From assembly GCF_900141765.1 (NCBI RefSeq), contig NZ_FSRK01000001.1, positions 2,046,001 through 2,110,000 of the forward strand: DNA of 64,000 bases, written 5' to 3'. Below, in pieces: positions 44,168-55,210 of this stretch. Both the position numbers and the translations under genes were made by a program. Source of the DNA: Epilithonimonas zeae. Its GTDB lineage: Bacteria > Bacteroidota > Bacteroidia > Flavobacteriales > Weeksellaceae. The notes below the pieces were generated by a model. That model saw only the letters and a program-made list of their open reading frames with translations, searched no databases and was not told the DNA's origin. How positions within the stretch are numbered: position 1 is the first letter of the stretch; the number at the start of each line of letters is the position of its first letter.

Positions 44168-47100
44168 TTATTTTTTCCAAGAGTTTTTAATACTATCTAT
44201 TTTCGTTCTTGCAAACGGATTATTATTGTTATAAAAATGACTGCTGTAGCCAGCATCAATATTTGTAGGTATCTTCATCATCATCGTAGTATCTTGCGAC
44301 CTAAAATATCCATTTTCTAGTTTTGACCCAATTGGGAATGTTATTGGAACAAGGCTGTCTAGTGCTTTTGTAGTTGATGAACCACCAAAGAGTGAAGCAA
44401 AACCAGCTGCGTTTACTTCTGCCCCTAATAATTTATCCGCAAACGACATATTTAAATCTAATTTACCAAAAGCTAAACTATTGAGCATTCCTGCAAAATA
44501 TCCTCCCGTACTTGACGAAGTGTCTTTTCCTCTCCTAAAAAACTGATTATTTCCTGGTTGAAAACTTCCTCCATCTAATTGAGGAAAATTATCACTCTTA
44601 CTTGTAAAGAAATCCTTAATAGAACTAAACCAACCGCCTCCTGTAGTTCCGCTTACGGCAATTCCTCCTGGTGTTGTAAAATCTCCAGCTACAGAGCCAC
44701 CATTTGCATCAGTTACAGAACCATCTGCATTTAATGAATATGCCAAAGATGATTCTCCAGTAAGAGGATTTACGTTATTAATCTCGCCTGTCACACTTAC
44801 ACCACCGTTAAGGTGTTCATATTTGCCAGAAGCAATAGCCTCTTGAGTTGTGTTAACATTTGGATCATAAGTAACAGTTTGTTTTCCATCGATTAATTGA
44901 GGAATCCAACCCTCATTCTGCATCCCATCAGGGTCTATAAACATTATCGGATTATTGTAAGCATAGGTATAGGTAGACCAACGTCTTGAAGTTTCCGCCA
45001 ACGGATCGACCACTCCCCATCTTCCAATATCAGCCATATACATCCTCGCGCCGTAATCATACATCCCCGTCTCTTGCAACTCCTTCCCGTTGTACTTGTA
45101 GTTTCTGTAAGTTGCACTCGGGTTGAAAACTGATGACACACTGCCAACAGGATTGATAAAGTTCAACCCAAACGGATAGTAGTCATTCCTGTCCTCCATA
45201 AATAGATCATTGTTGGCATCCCTCCCAAAATTCTGGCGGGTATTGCCCAAATGATCCTTGTACTGGTAAATATACCTAAAATTATCAAAATCGTAAAACC
45301 CTTCCGCCGTGGCAAAAAAGTTGGGTTTTGTTTCAACCATCTCAACTGGTCCTCCCGGATCCACGATTACCTTATCCGCCAGTTCAAATGCTTCTCTCTG
45401 ACCTGCCACAGACATCTCTTCCGCAGCCGGTGTTTCCTGAAGTGCCATTATTATATCTGGTGAATAAGGTGTCGTATAGACAAAGCCATCCAGATACCAC
45501 GTTTCAATATTGAAACCATTCACCTCAAAGTTCTTGTGAACCTTAACACCATCCGCCCTGTAAGTGTAGGTCACAGGCTGATTGTTCTTAACAATAACCT
45601 GAGGAAGGTTAAGGTAGTTGTAAGTGATATTCTGCGTAATTCCTCTGTCCGGCATTGTCAGCATATTACCATTACTGTCATAGGTGTTGATGCCGCCACC
45701 TCCGGGATACCCGCTCGAATTGGCAACGCCTCCTTCATTATCGGTGATCTTCTGAAGCCTGTTGCTTAACTCATTATTTTCGTAATAATATTTCAGGTTA
45801 TCAACCGGATTAAAAGCTGTCCCTGTTTTTGGTCTCGCATTACGCTTAAGGCTTTTGATGTTCCCGTTGATGTCGTACGTCAGCTCTTCATTAAAAAACT
45901 TGGAATCGGTTGTTGTTGTTTCATTGAAGGTTTTGTAGTTGCCTTTTCTCAGTCTGTTCAGGTCATCATACGTATATTCGTAACGCTGATAATTGTTTGC
46001 ACCATAGGTCCAGTCAACCTCAGAGATATTCCCGTTGTACTTTTTAATCGTGGTATTGGCAGGATCATTATACTTGAGCTTATATGAAAACAATTTCCCC
46101 GTATCCAGCTTCCCGTCATTAGTCAGATTGATTCCCGTCATCCAGCCTCTGATGTTGTAGCTGTACTTGATGGTTTGCAACGGTGGCAGGACTTCTGTAA
46201 AATTAGCATCAGACCTTGCGCCTACTTTTTTAGTGTCAAGTCTGCCCAACGCGTCATAAGTATTGTCTGCCAGTAATTCTTTTGGCGATTTTCCTTCCAC
46301 TTCGTGGTAGTGTTTTTTGAGACGGTTCTGGTGGTCATACACAAAGTCCTCTATAATATGAATAGGCTGCTCTCCAGTCTTCTTATTATGCCAGGTCTCG
46401 GAATGGGTTACCACACCTGCAAAATCAAGCTTCATCTCAACCCTTGTTTTTCCGTTCAGATGATTGATACTGGTAGTCCCAATCACCCTGCCCCTGTCAT
46501 CGTAGTAGCTGTAGTTCTTCGTCCACTTATCATCATTGATATTCTTCACCATTGTTGCTAGCGGAAGGGATTTGGTCGATCGTCCTAAGCCGTCATAAGC
46601 TGCCAAAAGTATTTGTTCATTCTGGATTTTATTATTGATAGGATAAGGTGTCCCTGACGGATATGTATCGTAATAATTGACGGAAAGGTAGGACTCCATG
46701 TCATAGAAATAGTTCCGGCTGTAATAGATCTGCAGACCATTCTTTGTGTATCCGGTATCATTCCTTTCCTCGGTGATGACCATATCCTTTATCAGATCCT
46801 GAGCTTGAGCCCTGTTGCCATAAGGATGAAAGCCGGTACAGATAACTCTCCCGAATTTGTCGTATTTGGTGATCAACCATTTGGCTCCGTTCTCAGGTTT
46901 TCTCATCTCGGAGTCCTGAGTCATTATCAAACGGTCAGCTTTATCATAAACCATATACTCCCATCCTTTACCTGGGAGCTTCTTCTCCACCAACCTGTTC
47001 TGACCATCATAATTATACTGATAGCAGAGATTGGTAACGATGGCATTATTACCATCACCCGGGTTGATGATCGTCTGAACTGAGTTGGCTCGAAAATCAG

Positions 47101-47920
47101 CCGATGCCAATGGTGAGATTACAAATGCCAGCTGATTATACTCATTGTATACATAATATGTGTCAACATTCTGTCCGGCCGGCTGCGGTGCTGCTAAAGC
47201 TCCCATATCCGCTGGTTCGGCAACACTTAATCCCCCAATCACTTTTCTGACCATTAGCACCTGTCCTTCCCCATTCTTAAATTCATAGGTCGTATTTCCA
47301 TCCTCATCTGATACTTTATTCCTGTAAAGTGTGGAAGCTGCATAAAAACCATTCACACTTAAAGCACTTGTGTAAAATGCTCCTCCGGAAGTTGAAGTCG
47401 TCGTTGAAAACTTTAGGACATCAACGCTGCTATTCGTCTGATAAGCATAATTGACAGGATGGCTCTGCCAGTCATTTCCAGGCTGGATCTGCTGCTCTAT
47501 CCTGTCCAATGGGGAATTCTCCAAAACTTTCTCTGAGTAAATCTTCTCCGAGCCATACACGGCGGGGTTGCTAGCATTATCCAATGGCGCAGTAAAAATA
47601 CTACCATTAGCAGAAAAGGTCTGGGGTACCGGAAGGTAATCCCTAACCTGTCTCCCAAAGCCGTCATATTCGATGTGAGTAGCAACATCATTCCCCTGAG
47701 GATTACCTTTAATCGATATCGTCTGCTTTGGACGACCCAATCCGTCAAAATAAGTAATCCCTTGAGTCTGTTTAACAGAAGTACTACTTGTTGTTGTTTC
47801 GTCGAGATACTGTCTGCTGTATGTATAATTCTCTTTATCAGATACTCCTGATGGCAAAACCACCTGACAATAAAAATGGCAATAAAGTATTAACCCTATT
47901 AATATGTTTAGCTTTTTCAT
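44168..47920 (-). CDS. Full-length RHS toxin (DUF6443 type) with variable C-terminal tip
   Basis: This 1250-residue protein has a signal peptide (about 1-18) and an N-terminal DUF6443-like region ('VKQTQGITYFDGLGRPKQTI' at about 49-68). YD repeats cover about 70-780. The RHS core spans about 880-1010 with 'YQYKDHLGNTRQNFGRD', '[18 protein letters not shown]' and 'YAYNNPIMFIDPDG'. The last ~240 residues are a tip of unknown activity, with a 'VTYDPNVNTTQEAI' linker and a hydrophobic 'GYFAGMLNSLAFGKLDL' stretch. RHS proteins encapsulate and release a toxin that acts on neighbouring cells. It is the last of four large genes in one operon. Confidence 0.9.
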   Translation of the reverse strand: MKKLNILIGLILYCHFYCQVVLPSGVSDKENYTYSRQYLDETTTSSTSVKQTQGITYFDGLGRPKQTISIKGNPQGNDVATHIEYDGFGRQVRDYLPVPQTFSANGSIFTAPLDNASNPAVYGSEKIYSEKVLENSPLDRIEQQIQPGNDWQSHPVNYAYQTNSSVDVLKFSTTTSTSGGAFYTSALSVNGFYAASTLYRNKVSDEDGNTTYEFKNGEGQVLMVRKVIGGLSVAEPADMGALAAPQPAGQNVDTYYVYNEYNQLAFVISPLASADFRANSVQTIINPGDGNNAIVTNLCYQYNYDGQNRLVEKKLPGKGWEYMVYDKADRLIMTQDSEMRKPENGAKWLITKYDKFGRVICTGFHPYGNRAQAQDLIKDMVITEERNDTGYTKNGLQIYYSRNYFYDMESYLSVNYYDTYPSGTPYPINNKIQNEQILLAAYDGLGRSTKSLPLATMVKNINDDKWTKNYSYYDDRGRVIGTTSINHLNGKTRVEMKLDFAGVVTHSETWHNKKTGEQPIHIIEDFVYDHQNRLKKHYHEVEGKSPKELLADNTYDALGRLDTKKVGARSDANFTEVLPPLQTIKYSYNIRGWMTGINLTNDGKLDTGKLFSYKLKYNDPANTTIKKYNGNISEVDWTYGANNYQRYEYTYDDLNRLRKGNYKTFNETTTTDSKFFNEELTYDINGNIKSLKRNARPKTGTAFNPVDNLKYYYENNELSNRLQKITDNEGGVANSSGYPGGGGINTYDSNGNMLTMPDRGITQNITYNYLNLPQVIVKNNQPVTYTYRADGVKVHKNFEVNGFNIETWYLDGFVYTTPYSPDIIMALQETPAAEEMSVAGQREAFELADKVIVDPGGPVEMVETKPNFFATAEGFYDFDNFRYIYQYKDHLGNTRQNFGRDANNDLFMEDRNDYYPFGLNFINPVGSVSSVFNPSATYRNYKYNGKELQETGMYDYGARMYMADIGRWGVVDPLAETSRRWSTYTYAYNNPIMFIDPDGMQNEGWIPQLIDGKQTVTYDPNVNTTQEAIASGKYEHLNGGVSVTGEINNVNPLTGESSLAYSLNADGSVTDANGGSVAGDFTTPGGIAVSGTTGGGWFSSIKDFFTSKSDNFPQLDGGSFQPGNNQFFRRGKDTSSSTGGYFAGMLNSLAFGKLDLNMSFADKLLGAEVNAAGFASLFGGSSTTKALDSLVPITFPIGSKLENGYFRSQDTTMMMKIPTNIDAGYSSHFYNNNNPFARTKIDSIKNSWKK
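45033..45420 (-). repeat. RHS core duplication, copy A (in the full-length gene)
   Basis: This segment of the full-length RHS gene is repeated at 40061-40440 with only scattered differences. It covers the last part of the core up to the junction with the variable tip. In this copy the frame is intact. Homology here allows recombination that would place the JAB-type tip onto this gene. Confidence 0.75.
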
Positions 47921-47928
47921 AGTTATAG

Positions 47929-50900
47929 TTATTTTGTATAATTAAATATAATTGTAATAGGGGGAATAAATGTACTAGGATTAACCGTACCCGAGGTTAA
48001 TTTTATTAAGACATCCCCATCTGTTTTACAGATAATATCCCACGATTTTCCCGCTAAAGAGTAGACTCTATTAATTTCGGTTAAAGGTCTACAGGTTGGA
48101 TTTGGAATTCTTCCTATTAGTGTGAAATTTGACCAATTAACATTGATATTCTGAGGGGAAAATGTTAACTGAAAGTCCACATTATTTTCATTCATCTTTA
48201 TCGATTTAGTCAAAACATTACCACTTGGGATTATAGAGTTTTGTATAAAGCCACAATCTATGACGGTACTACAAGTTCCATAGATATTAGCTGCATTCTG
48301 ACCATTGGCATTAATATCGGCTTGAGCTAGTGCATCGGCATGTCCCTGGCTTTCATAAGATGAATATGTATTAGCCGGAACTACATACGTATAGCTGCCT
48401 CCGACCGAATTAGAACCACAGTTGTTCCTCGTAAACGACTGCTCTCTTCTTGAATTATAAAATTTCCTTGGTGCATAATTATAATTAAACTCCTTAATAA
48501 TATTTCCGTTTTTATCTCGCTCTCTGATTTCTTTTAATCTTCCTTGATTATCATAGAGATAAACTTCCCTTACACCGCTTGGCGGGGTTATACTTCTCAC
48601 TCCTATCAAAGGGTCATAGGTATAAGTAGTAATCTGAAAATTGGCGTTGCGCGGATCTTTTCTGAAATTATCAAGAATACTCAATAATGATGACTCATCA
48701 TTTCCAGGCACTTGCGTACCATCATCAGTAGACGCATTAACAATACTGTCAATTAAGTCTTGAGGGACATCTGTAGGCAATGGATTATTACTGTTAGGAT
48801 CCGGATATGTACCACCAACAACCTTAGCTATTGGCTGTGTATCACTATACCCCCATATGATTATATTTGAAACTCCCTCTTTTGTTCTGTATTGAAGAAG
48901 ATTACCCTTAAAATCATACTTTTCAAACACAACTTTATTTTGAAAACTATTATTTAAGATATTGTAGTCTAAAATAGATGTTGGCTTGAAGTTTTGTGAA
49001 TTTTCGTATGAGGTAGATTGTCTGGAGATAAATTTGCCATTTTTAGTAATAATAGTTTGATATGGTATTGATAGAATATTATTGTTATATAAATTGGCAA
49101 TATCTGAAGTATATACATAACCCTCTGAAATATTATCCCCAGATATCATACTGGTGGATTTTAAACTTAATAGATTAAGATTATTATAAGTATAATTTGT
49201 AGTACTTGTAAGCTCTTTATTCTGTATATATTCTGTGGTCTTCTTAGATAATAATCTGCTCTCTTTATAGTACAACGGAAAATAACTAAAAGAACTTATC
49301 GGGGTAGGAGCTAAATAATAACCCGTACTGTTATCACCATAAACATTATAAAAAATATTGTGATTTAGAGCTAAAGAACTACCATAAAATTCATAATTAT
49401 CAGGGAATACATTCTCATAAATTAGGGAGTCTTTTTTTATTAAAACATCATCACCTGTATAATATTCCACTTCTTTGACAGTGCCATTATCTTGGAAATT
49501 ATTATTCTTTATAGTAGGTATAAATACAGGAATATTGTCATCCATTAATTCTTTTCTGATATCTTCGTTATTAAAATAAGTAGTAACTATTTTACCCTTT
49601 GTGCTACCATTTTCGTCAACTTCTCTCTTTGTCACCTTGGAATATCCTAAAATATTACCAGATGATAAAGGCGATACATTATTATCGGAATTGGCTAAAG
49701 TAGATTTTATTTGATATGAATATACGTTAAAAATCCCTTGCAACAGTACAAGGGTCGAAGCAGTCATATATCGGTAATCTTTGAATAAATCTAACGGGTT
49801 AATTGATTTGCCCCCTTCGTAATCAAACACTGTAGAGCCCAATAATGAAGCATCGTTACCATAAGTAGATTGTTTTTTTAGTCTGAGACCCTGCCCTTGG
49901 GTAATTGAAGAAGTGTTTTCAAAAAGATTATCCGCTGAATTCAATTCATATTCATAAGTACTATAGCCTTTGGTAGGATAAATGATTTTGGTTAGAACTC
50001 CTGACTTGGCATTTACTAAGCTACTGGTTTTAACATTATTATTATAGTCATTGTTGATAGGAACATTGACATTAAAGTCTGTAGGTTTTGCAAATAAAGT
50101 ATTATTGGATGTTTGACCATTGAAATTACCCCAGTAATCAACCGCAAATGAATCTTTGTTTACTAAAAAAGTTTCATCGTAAACAAAATTGTAGGAATCA
50201 GAATTATTGATTAGTATAGAGTTAAGTTTCAATCTTTTTGAAAGCTGATCATTTGTAATATTATTATAATCAAAACCAACCCCTAGGAGTTGAGCTCTAT
50301 CCTTTACTGTAATACTACCTTTTGAATCAAAATAACTATAGTCAAACTTAATGTTTTTGACTATATTATTTTTAAAAGTCAATGTCATTTCATCCAACTT
50401 CTTAGAAGATGGATAATCAACCCGAGAAGAATTACTAAAAACCAGTTTTCCAAAATTGCCTTCGATTTGCTTTAGATTTAAAATTTTCGATTGATATAAG
50501 TTAGTATTTGATGAGTTAGGAACAGTAAATGGTTGGCTTAGGGCATTACCATAATAGGGAGCGGTAAATGGCACTGGACTAAATTTAAAATAATCATGTT
50601 TATAAACCCTGTAATGGCAACTAGCTATTGGTCCACTCAAATACCCGTCAGCTAACTCAAAATCATAGGAAGTTGTTGAAGATAGATAACTAGTGTAATT
50701 CAAGCTTTGTGTATATGTGGGAATATTCACAACATCTGTATTTTCATCATAGCTAAAGTTCACAAGATTATTGTTTTTGTCAGTAATTGAGGTCAGATAA
50801 AAATCTCTTCCGCTAAAACTCGTTGATAATCCATATTCTGTGAATTTACTAAAATAGTATTCGATACCTTTTGGATCAATAATCTTAAATTTATTCTGAT

Positions 50901-51615
50901 TATCGTACGAAATTAAATATCCTTTTTTATTCAGACTTTTAAAAGTTGGCGAAAAAGTATATGGCATCTGACTAACAGTCTGAAAATTAGATGTTACAAA
51001 ATAAATTTTCTCTCCAAATAAGTTGCAAACAAATAGATCGGGCGAAGTATCATATTCGCTGAAATCAGAATTAAACATCTTCATCTTACCATCAACAGGA
51101 AGCATATTTTTTATGGTTTTGAAATAAGTAAACTTATCTCTACCTACAGATTGTAAATTTATAGGAATATCATTTTCGCATAACTTTATAGGATTTCTCT
51201 GAGATGGTGGGGTACTATCATACATAAAACTCAGTTTTAACTTGTAATATGAATTTAAATCATCATAGCCTCCCAATATGGTCTGTGAAATTGTTGGTAA
51301 TCCTATCACCCATCCCAACCCTACATTTGACGCCTCATCTCTTGCCCTAACACCGTTTCCTGCAATATATTGTAAATTTATAGGAATATCTATATCTCCA
51401 TCCTTAATATTTATTAATGGAATAGATGGATTATTTGAACCCGTATACTCCGAGTTCTGAACAGATCCAAATTTTTCGAAAATATAACTAGTCGGCGACT
51501 TTGGTTGGTTATCATAATAATAGTTAAAATCTTTATTCTGACCCTTAAGATTTTGGATACCAATTGTTATTATTATTAATATAATTATTCTCATTATTAT
51601 TATTTGGTATAGCAT
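47929..51615 (-). CDS. SpvB/YD-repeat-like exported protein with DUF5977-like region (second copy)
   Basis: This protein of about 1228 residues starts at ATG 51615 (an internal ATG at 51594 gives a cleaner signal peptide). The N-terminal region has 'SPTSYIFEKFGSVQNSEYTG' at about 39-58 and '...DEASNVGLGW', typical of SpvB-like YD proteins of Bacteroidota. The middle holds YD/RHS-like strands, and near residue 1000 'TTYTYDPLIGVRSITPPSGV' is a classic RHS-type motif. About 1080-1140 is a DUF5977-like stretch ('SFTRNNCGSNSVGGSYTY', 'QAADQQAQAE'-type in the paralogue). The stop is 8 bp before the RHS gene. It is paralogous to the gene at 51619. Confidence 0.8.
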   Translation of the reverse strand: MLYQIIIMRIIILIIITIGIQNLKGQNKDFNYYYDNQPKSPTSYIFEKFGSVQNSEYTGSNNPSIPLINIKDGDIDIPINLQYIAGNGVRARDEASNVGLGWVIGLPTISQTILGGYDDLNSYYKLKLSFMYDSTPPSQRNPIKLCENDIPINLQSVGRDKFTYFKTIKNMLPVDGKMKMFNSDFSEYDTSPDLFVCNLFGEKIYFVTSNFQTVSQMPYTFSPTFKSLNKKGYLISYDNQNKFKIIDPKGIEYYFSKFTEYGLSTSFSGRDFYLTSITDKNNNLVNFSYDENTDVVNIPTYTQSLNYTSYLSSTTSYDFELADGYLSGPIASCHYRVYKHDYFKFSPVPFTAPYYGNALSQPFTVPNSSNTNLYQSKILNLKQIEGNFGKLVFSNSSRVDYPSSKKLDEMTLTFKNNIVKNIKFDYSYFDSKGSITVKDRAQLLGVGFDYNNITNDQLSKRLKLNSILINNSDSYNFVYDETFLVNKDSFAVDYWGNFNGQTSNNTLFAKPTDFNVNVPINNDYNNNVKTSSLVNAKSGVLTKIIYPTKGYSTYEYELNSADNLFENTSSITQGQGLRLKKQSTYGNDASLLGSTVFDYEGGKSINPLDLFKDYRYMTASTLVLLQGIFNVYSYQIKSTLANSDNNVSPLSSGNILGYSKVTKREVDENGSTKGKIVTTYFNNEDIRKELMDDNIPVFIPTIKNNNFQDNGTVKEVEYYTGDDVLIKKDSLIYENVFPDNYEFYGSSLALNHNIFYNVYGDNSTGYYLAPTPISSFSYFPLYYKESRLLSKKTTEYIQNKELTSTTNYTYNNLNLLSLKSTSMISGDNISEGYVYTSDIANLYNNNILSIPYQTIITKNGKFISRQSTSYENSQNFKPTSILDYNILNNSFQNKVVFEKYDFKGNLLQYRTKEGVSNIIIWGYSDTQPIAKVVGGTYPDPNSNNPLPTDVPQDLIDSIVNASTDDGTQVPGNDESSLLSILDNFRKDPRNANFQITTYTYDPLIGVRSITPPSGVREVYLYDNQGRLKEIRERDKNGNIIKEFNYNYAPRKFYNSRREQSFTRNNCGSNSVGGSYTYVVPANTYSSYESQGHADALAQADINANGQNAANIYGTCSTVIDCGFIQNSIIPSGNVLTKSIKMNENNVDFQLTFSPQNINVNWSNFTLIGRIPNPTCRPLTEINRVYSLAGKSWDIICKTDGDVLIKLTSGTVNPSTFIPPITIIFNYTK

Positions 51616-51618
51616 TAT

Positions 51619-54600
51619 TTAATTTAAAGGATAGCTGATCTCAATATTGTAAGTTGTATTATTAGGAACACCACTTACACCTAAACCTTCTAATTTTTTT
51701 ACAAGAAGCTCACCGTTGGCTTTAACTGATATGCTCCATATAAAACCGCCATTGTAAGAAGTTTTAGTTATTGGAGTAGAAGGAATACAAGATCCATTTA
51801 TTTTTCCAACAATTACTCCATCGGTGGTCCATGGTCTTCCAACACCGGATGAAAAACTTAACTGAACCCGATAGTCTGTATTCACGACAGAAACACTACC
51901 TCCTCCGGTAATATTATTCATCATAGATATACTGCAATTGATATATGTACAAGATCCATATATATTTGCAGTGCTCTGTCCGAAGTTATTTACTTCTGCC
52001 TGAGCTTGTTGGTCTGCTGCTGCTTGACTATCATAAGAGGAATATTTATTTTCAGGAACTGTATATATATAACTACCACCAATATAACTAGAGCCACAAT
52101 TATTTCTGATAAAAGATTGACTTTTCGTCGAATTATAATAAATGATTGGAGCATATTTATATCTATACTCTTTTACTATATTATTTTTTTGATCAAATAT
52201 TTTTTCCAGTTTATTTGTATTGGTATCGTATTTATAAAATTCTTTCAATCCCGCAGCAGATGTAATACTTCTTACTCCAATCAAAGGGTCATAAGTATAT
52301 GTGGTAATTTTGAAATTTGCTGTTAAAGGATCTTTTCTAAAATTATCTAGGGCTGTTAATAATTCAGTCTCATCTGTACCCGAAGCCTTTGATGCATCAA
52401 TATTTGAAGCATCAACAATAGTAGTGATCAAACTCTGAGGAACATCTGTTGATTTAGTATTGTTTGGATCTGGATAAGTTGCTCCCTCTACAAATGCAAT
52501 TGGCTGAGTCTTGTTATAGCCCCATATAATTGTTGCTGTAACACCTTTTTTAGTATACTGCAACAAATTACCGTTAGAGTCATATCTATCATATGTGACA
52601 TCATCATTTCCAGCAGATCCTGAGATTAAACTTTCAAATAAACTTGATGTAGGATTAAAGTGGTTAGAATCATTATATTGATCAACTTGCTTAAACACTA
52701 GCCTCGGCACTTTAGTAATACTTTTTTCAACAATAGTGGAAAGAATATTAGCATTGTAAAACCTTGAATTTTGATGTGAGTATTTATATCCTTCAATTAC
52801 CTTCTCAGTGGTCGGATAATTTGTTGTTTTACTACTAATTAAATTATAATTATCATAAGTGTAGTCTGTTTTTGTAGATAAAGAATCTCCGTTTATATAT
52901 TCTATGGTCTCTTTATCTTTTAAAATTGTTTCTGTTGAATAAATAGGGTAATAACCGATTGCCGATCTGTAAAGTGTAAAATAAGCAGGATCTCCGTTCT
53001 GTCCAAATGAATTTAGTTTATAATAGTTAAACATTGGGTGAATCATTGTGACACCATAAAAAAATTGTGAATTTTGTAACGAATAACTGTATTTCTCTTC
53101 TCGTATTTTAATAAAATTATCAAAAGTACTAATATTCAATATTGTACCATTTTCAAGTTTATTACCTTTTACTGAAGGTAAAAAAATTGGTCTAGTGTAG
53201 CTTGATGTACTATAATGAATGTCTTCATTGTTAGAGTAAGTGGTTTCCGTCTTACCTTTTACATTATTATTAATATCTACTTCTCTTTTTATAACTTTTT
53301 GATAGCCAACTCCACTTCCCGATGATAAAGAAAAAGTATTATTAATTGAACTCGAGTACATTGCTACAAACTGGGCTTGTAATGTTTTTACTACCGGCCG
53401 GCCGGCACAATCACCAATTGCCACAAATTCTTCGGCTTTATCCTGTCTTATATTATGAATAGGATTAGGGGTAAGTCCTCCCTCATATTCAAAACGAATA
53501 CTACCTAATGGATTGTTATTAATATCAAAATTCTTTTGTTCCGATAATCTTAGTCCATTCCCTTTATTATATTTATAATTATTAAACTGATAAAATAAAT
53601 TAGATGCCTCATTGAGCTCATAAATAAATTTTGAATAACCCTTAGTAGGATATTGTATCTTTTCCAAAATAGCACTTTTAGTATAATTGAGATCAGAATT
53701 TTTCTTATTATTATTTATTTCAGTAATAGGAATAGAAATACTATAATTGAAATCACTCGGATTTAAATGAGCTGTTTTATTATTAAATCCTCCATTCGAG
53801 TAGCCCCAATAATCCGTTGCAAAAGAATACTTTGGAGGTAATAAGGTCTCATTGTATGAGAAAATATATTTTTCTTCGTTTTTCTTTTGTAAAGATATTA
53901 GCTTAAGTCTTTTGTTCCTTTCCTGGTTATAGGAATTATTAATAAGGTTAGTTGCATCAACTGTTTGCGGAAGAAAATAATCATAATTAAATTGGCATTC
54001 ATCAATTATGATATTATTATTAGTTAATAAAGTGATTTTGTCTAATTTTTTTGTTGCGAAATCAGTTCTATCAGAATAAGTCAATATCAATTTTCCATTA
54101 TTTCCCGTGATAGATGTTGGGTACAAATATCTCTGTTGCGAAGTTGCATTACTAATACTATTATTAGAAAAAGTATTTAATCCTCCAAATCTATTTGGAT
54201 TAGGAACTGGAGCTGGATCATTAACAGCAAAAGCTTCTAAATCTCCCGAAGTTCCTTGATTACAGTAATTTTGATTAAGATTAGTTGTATAATTTAAAAA
54301 CCAAGAATTTGAATATTGATTTGTGACTATATCTGTACTATTATAAGTAAATGAGATTATATTATTATTTATATCTTTAATTTCACTTAATAAAAAATTT
54401 CTTCCATTAGCTTTTATGAGACTTCCGTTAGTATATTGCCCAATATCTTCTATATCATTAAATCTGTAAATAAAACCTTTTGAATCTTTTATTGTAAATC
54501 CTTCGGAGGTTTTCTTTATACTATAACCTTTTTTATTTAATGATGTAAAATAGATTGAATCATAATTATTAAAAGTGTAATTATCGAAATTTGAGATTAC

Positions 54601-55203
54601 AAATTCTACTTTTTCACCAAAGAGATTTAAAATGAAAACATCCTGTTGCATATCAACATAATTAAAATCTGAATAGAGACTTGTAAAGCTTCCGTTTCTA
54701 GGAACATTATTATTAGTTGCCATAAAGTATCCATATGTATCAAATGATGGGAATTGATTAAAATTGGTTGGGCCATTCTCTAACGGAAAATTACTTGGAT
54801 ATGATAATGTAGATTTTGCAAAATCCAGTCGATATCTTTTAGCGTTAGAAAAATCATCATAGCCATATATACTTTGAACAATTGTTGGAAAAGATATTAA
54901 CCATCCCAACCCTACGTATCCTGCTTCGTCAGTTACTTTTATTCCATTCCCAGATATATAATTTAAGTTTATAGGAACACTTAACTGTCCTGATTTCAAA
55001 TTGAATAAATTTATACTTGGGCTATTAGCACCAGAATATTCACTATTCTGTACATTTCCATATTTTAAAAACATCTCACTTGACGGAGATTTGGGAGGCT
55101 CAGGAAAATAATAATTTGAATAATTCGCCTGTCCATAAAATAAAGTAAAAGATATAAATATTGAGAGTGAGAAAAGCTTTACATAAGTATTTTTTGTTTT
55201 CAT
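51619..55203 (-). CDS. SpvB/YD-repeat-like exported protein with DUF5977-like region (first copy)
   Basis: This 1194-residue protein has a signal peptide (about 1-26). It shares its whole layout with the next gene: 'SPSSEMFLKYGNVQNSEYSG' at the N-terminus, 'GNGIKVTDEAGYVGLGW', the YD-like middle, 'TTYTYDPLIGVRSITSAAGL' near residue 985, and the DUF5977-like 'SFIRNNCGSSYIGGSYIY' segment. It is separated from the following copy by 3 bp. Two consecutive paralogues look like a local duplication. In such operons they may form or guide the surface shell that carries the RHS protein; this is inference. Confidence 0.8.
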   Translation of the reverse strand: MKTKNTYVKLFSLSIFISFTLFYGQANYSNYYFPEPPKSPSSEMFLKYGNVQNSEYSGANSPSINLFNLKSGQLSVPINLNYISGNGIKVTDEAGYVGLGWLISFPTIVQSIYGYDDFSNAKRYRLDFAKSTLSYPSNFPLENGPTNFNQFPSFDTYGYFMATNNNVPRNGSFTSLYSDFNYVDMQQDVFILNLFGEKVEFVISNFDNYTFNNYDSIYFTSLNKKGYSIKKTSEGFTIKDSKGFIYRFNDIEDIGQYTNGSLIKANGRNFLLSEIKDINNNIISFTYNSTDIVTNQYSNSWFLNYTTNLNQNYCNQGTSGDLEAFAVNDPAPVPNPNRFGGLNTFSNNSISNATSQQRYLYPTSITGNNGKLILTYSDRTDFATKKLDKITLLTNNNIIIDECQFNYDYFLPQTVDATNLINNSYNQERNKRLKLISLQKKNEEKYIFSYNETLLPPKYSFATDYWGYSNGGFNNKTAHLNPSDFNYSISIPITEINNNKKNSDLNYTKSAILEKIQYPTKGYSKFIYELNEASNLFYQFNNYKYNKGNGLRLSEQKNFDINNNPLGSIRFEYEGGLTPNPIHNIRQDKAEEFVAIGDCAGRPVVKTLQAQFVAMYSSSINNTFSLSSGSGVGYQKVIKREVDINNNVKGKTETTYSNNEDIHYSTSSYTRPIFLPSVKGNKLENGTILNISTFDNFIKIREEKYSYSLQNSQFFYGVTMIHPMFNYYKLNSFGQNGDPAYFTLYRSAIGYYPIYSTETILKDKETIEYINGDSLSTKTDYTYDNYNLISSKTTNYPTTEKVIEGYKYSHQNSRFYNANILSTIVEKSITKVPRLVFKQVDQYNDSNHFNPTSSLFESLISGSAGNDDVTYDRYDSNGNLLQYTKKGVTATIIWGYNKTQPIAFVEGATYPDPNNTKSTDVPQSLITTIVDASNIDASKASGTDETELLTALDNFRKDPLTANFKITTYTYDPLIGVRSITSAAGLKEFYKYDTNTNKLEKIFDQKNNIVKEYRYKYAPIIYYNSTKSQSFIRNNCGSSYIGGSYIYTVPENKYSSYDSQAAADQQAQAEVNNFGQSTANIYGSCTYINCSISMMNNITGGGSVSVVNTDYRVQLSFSSGVGRPWTTDGVIVGKINGSCIPSTPITKTSYNGGFIWSISVKANGELLVKKLEGLGVSGVPNNTTYNIEISYPLN

Positions 55204-55210
55204 AGTATTT

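Noticed and set aside
45251-47083. Several plus-strand frames opposite the RHS gene
   Set aside because: They are antisense shadows of repetitive RHS coding DNA.
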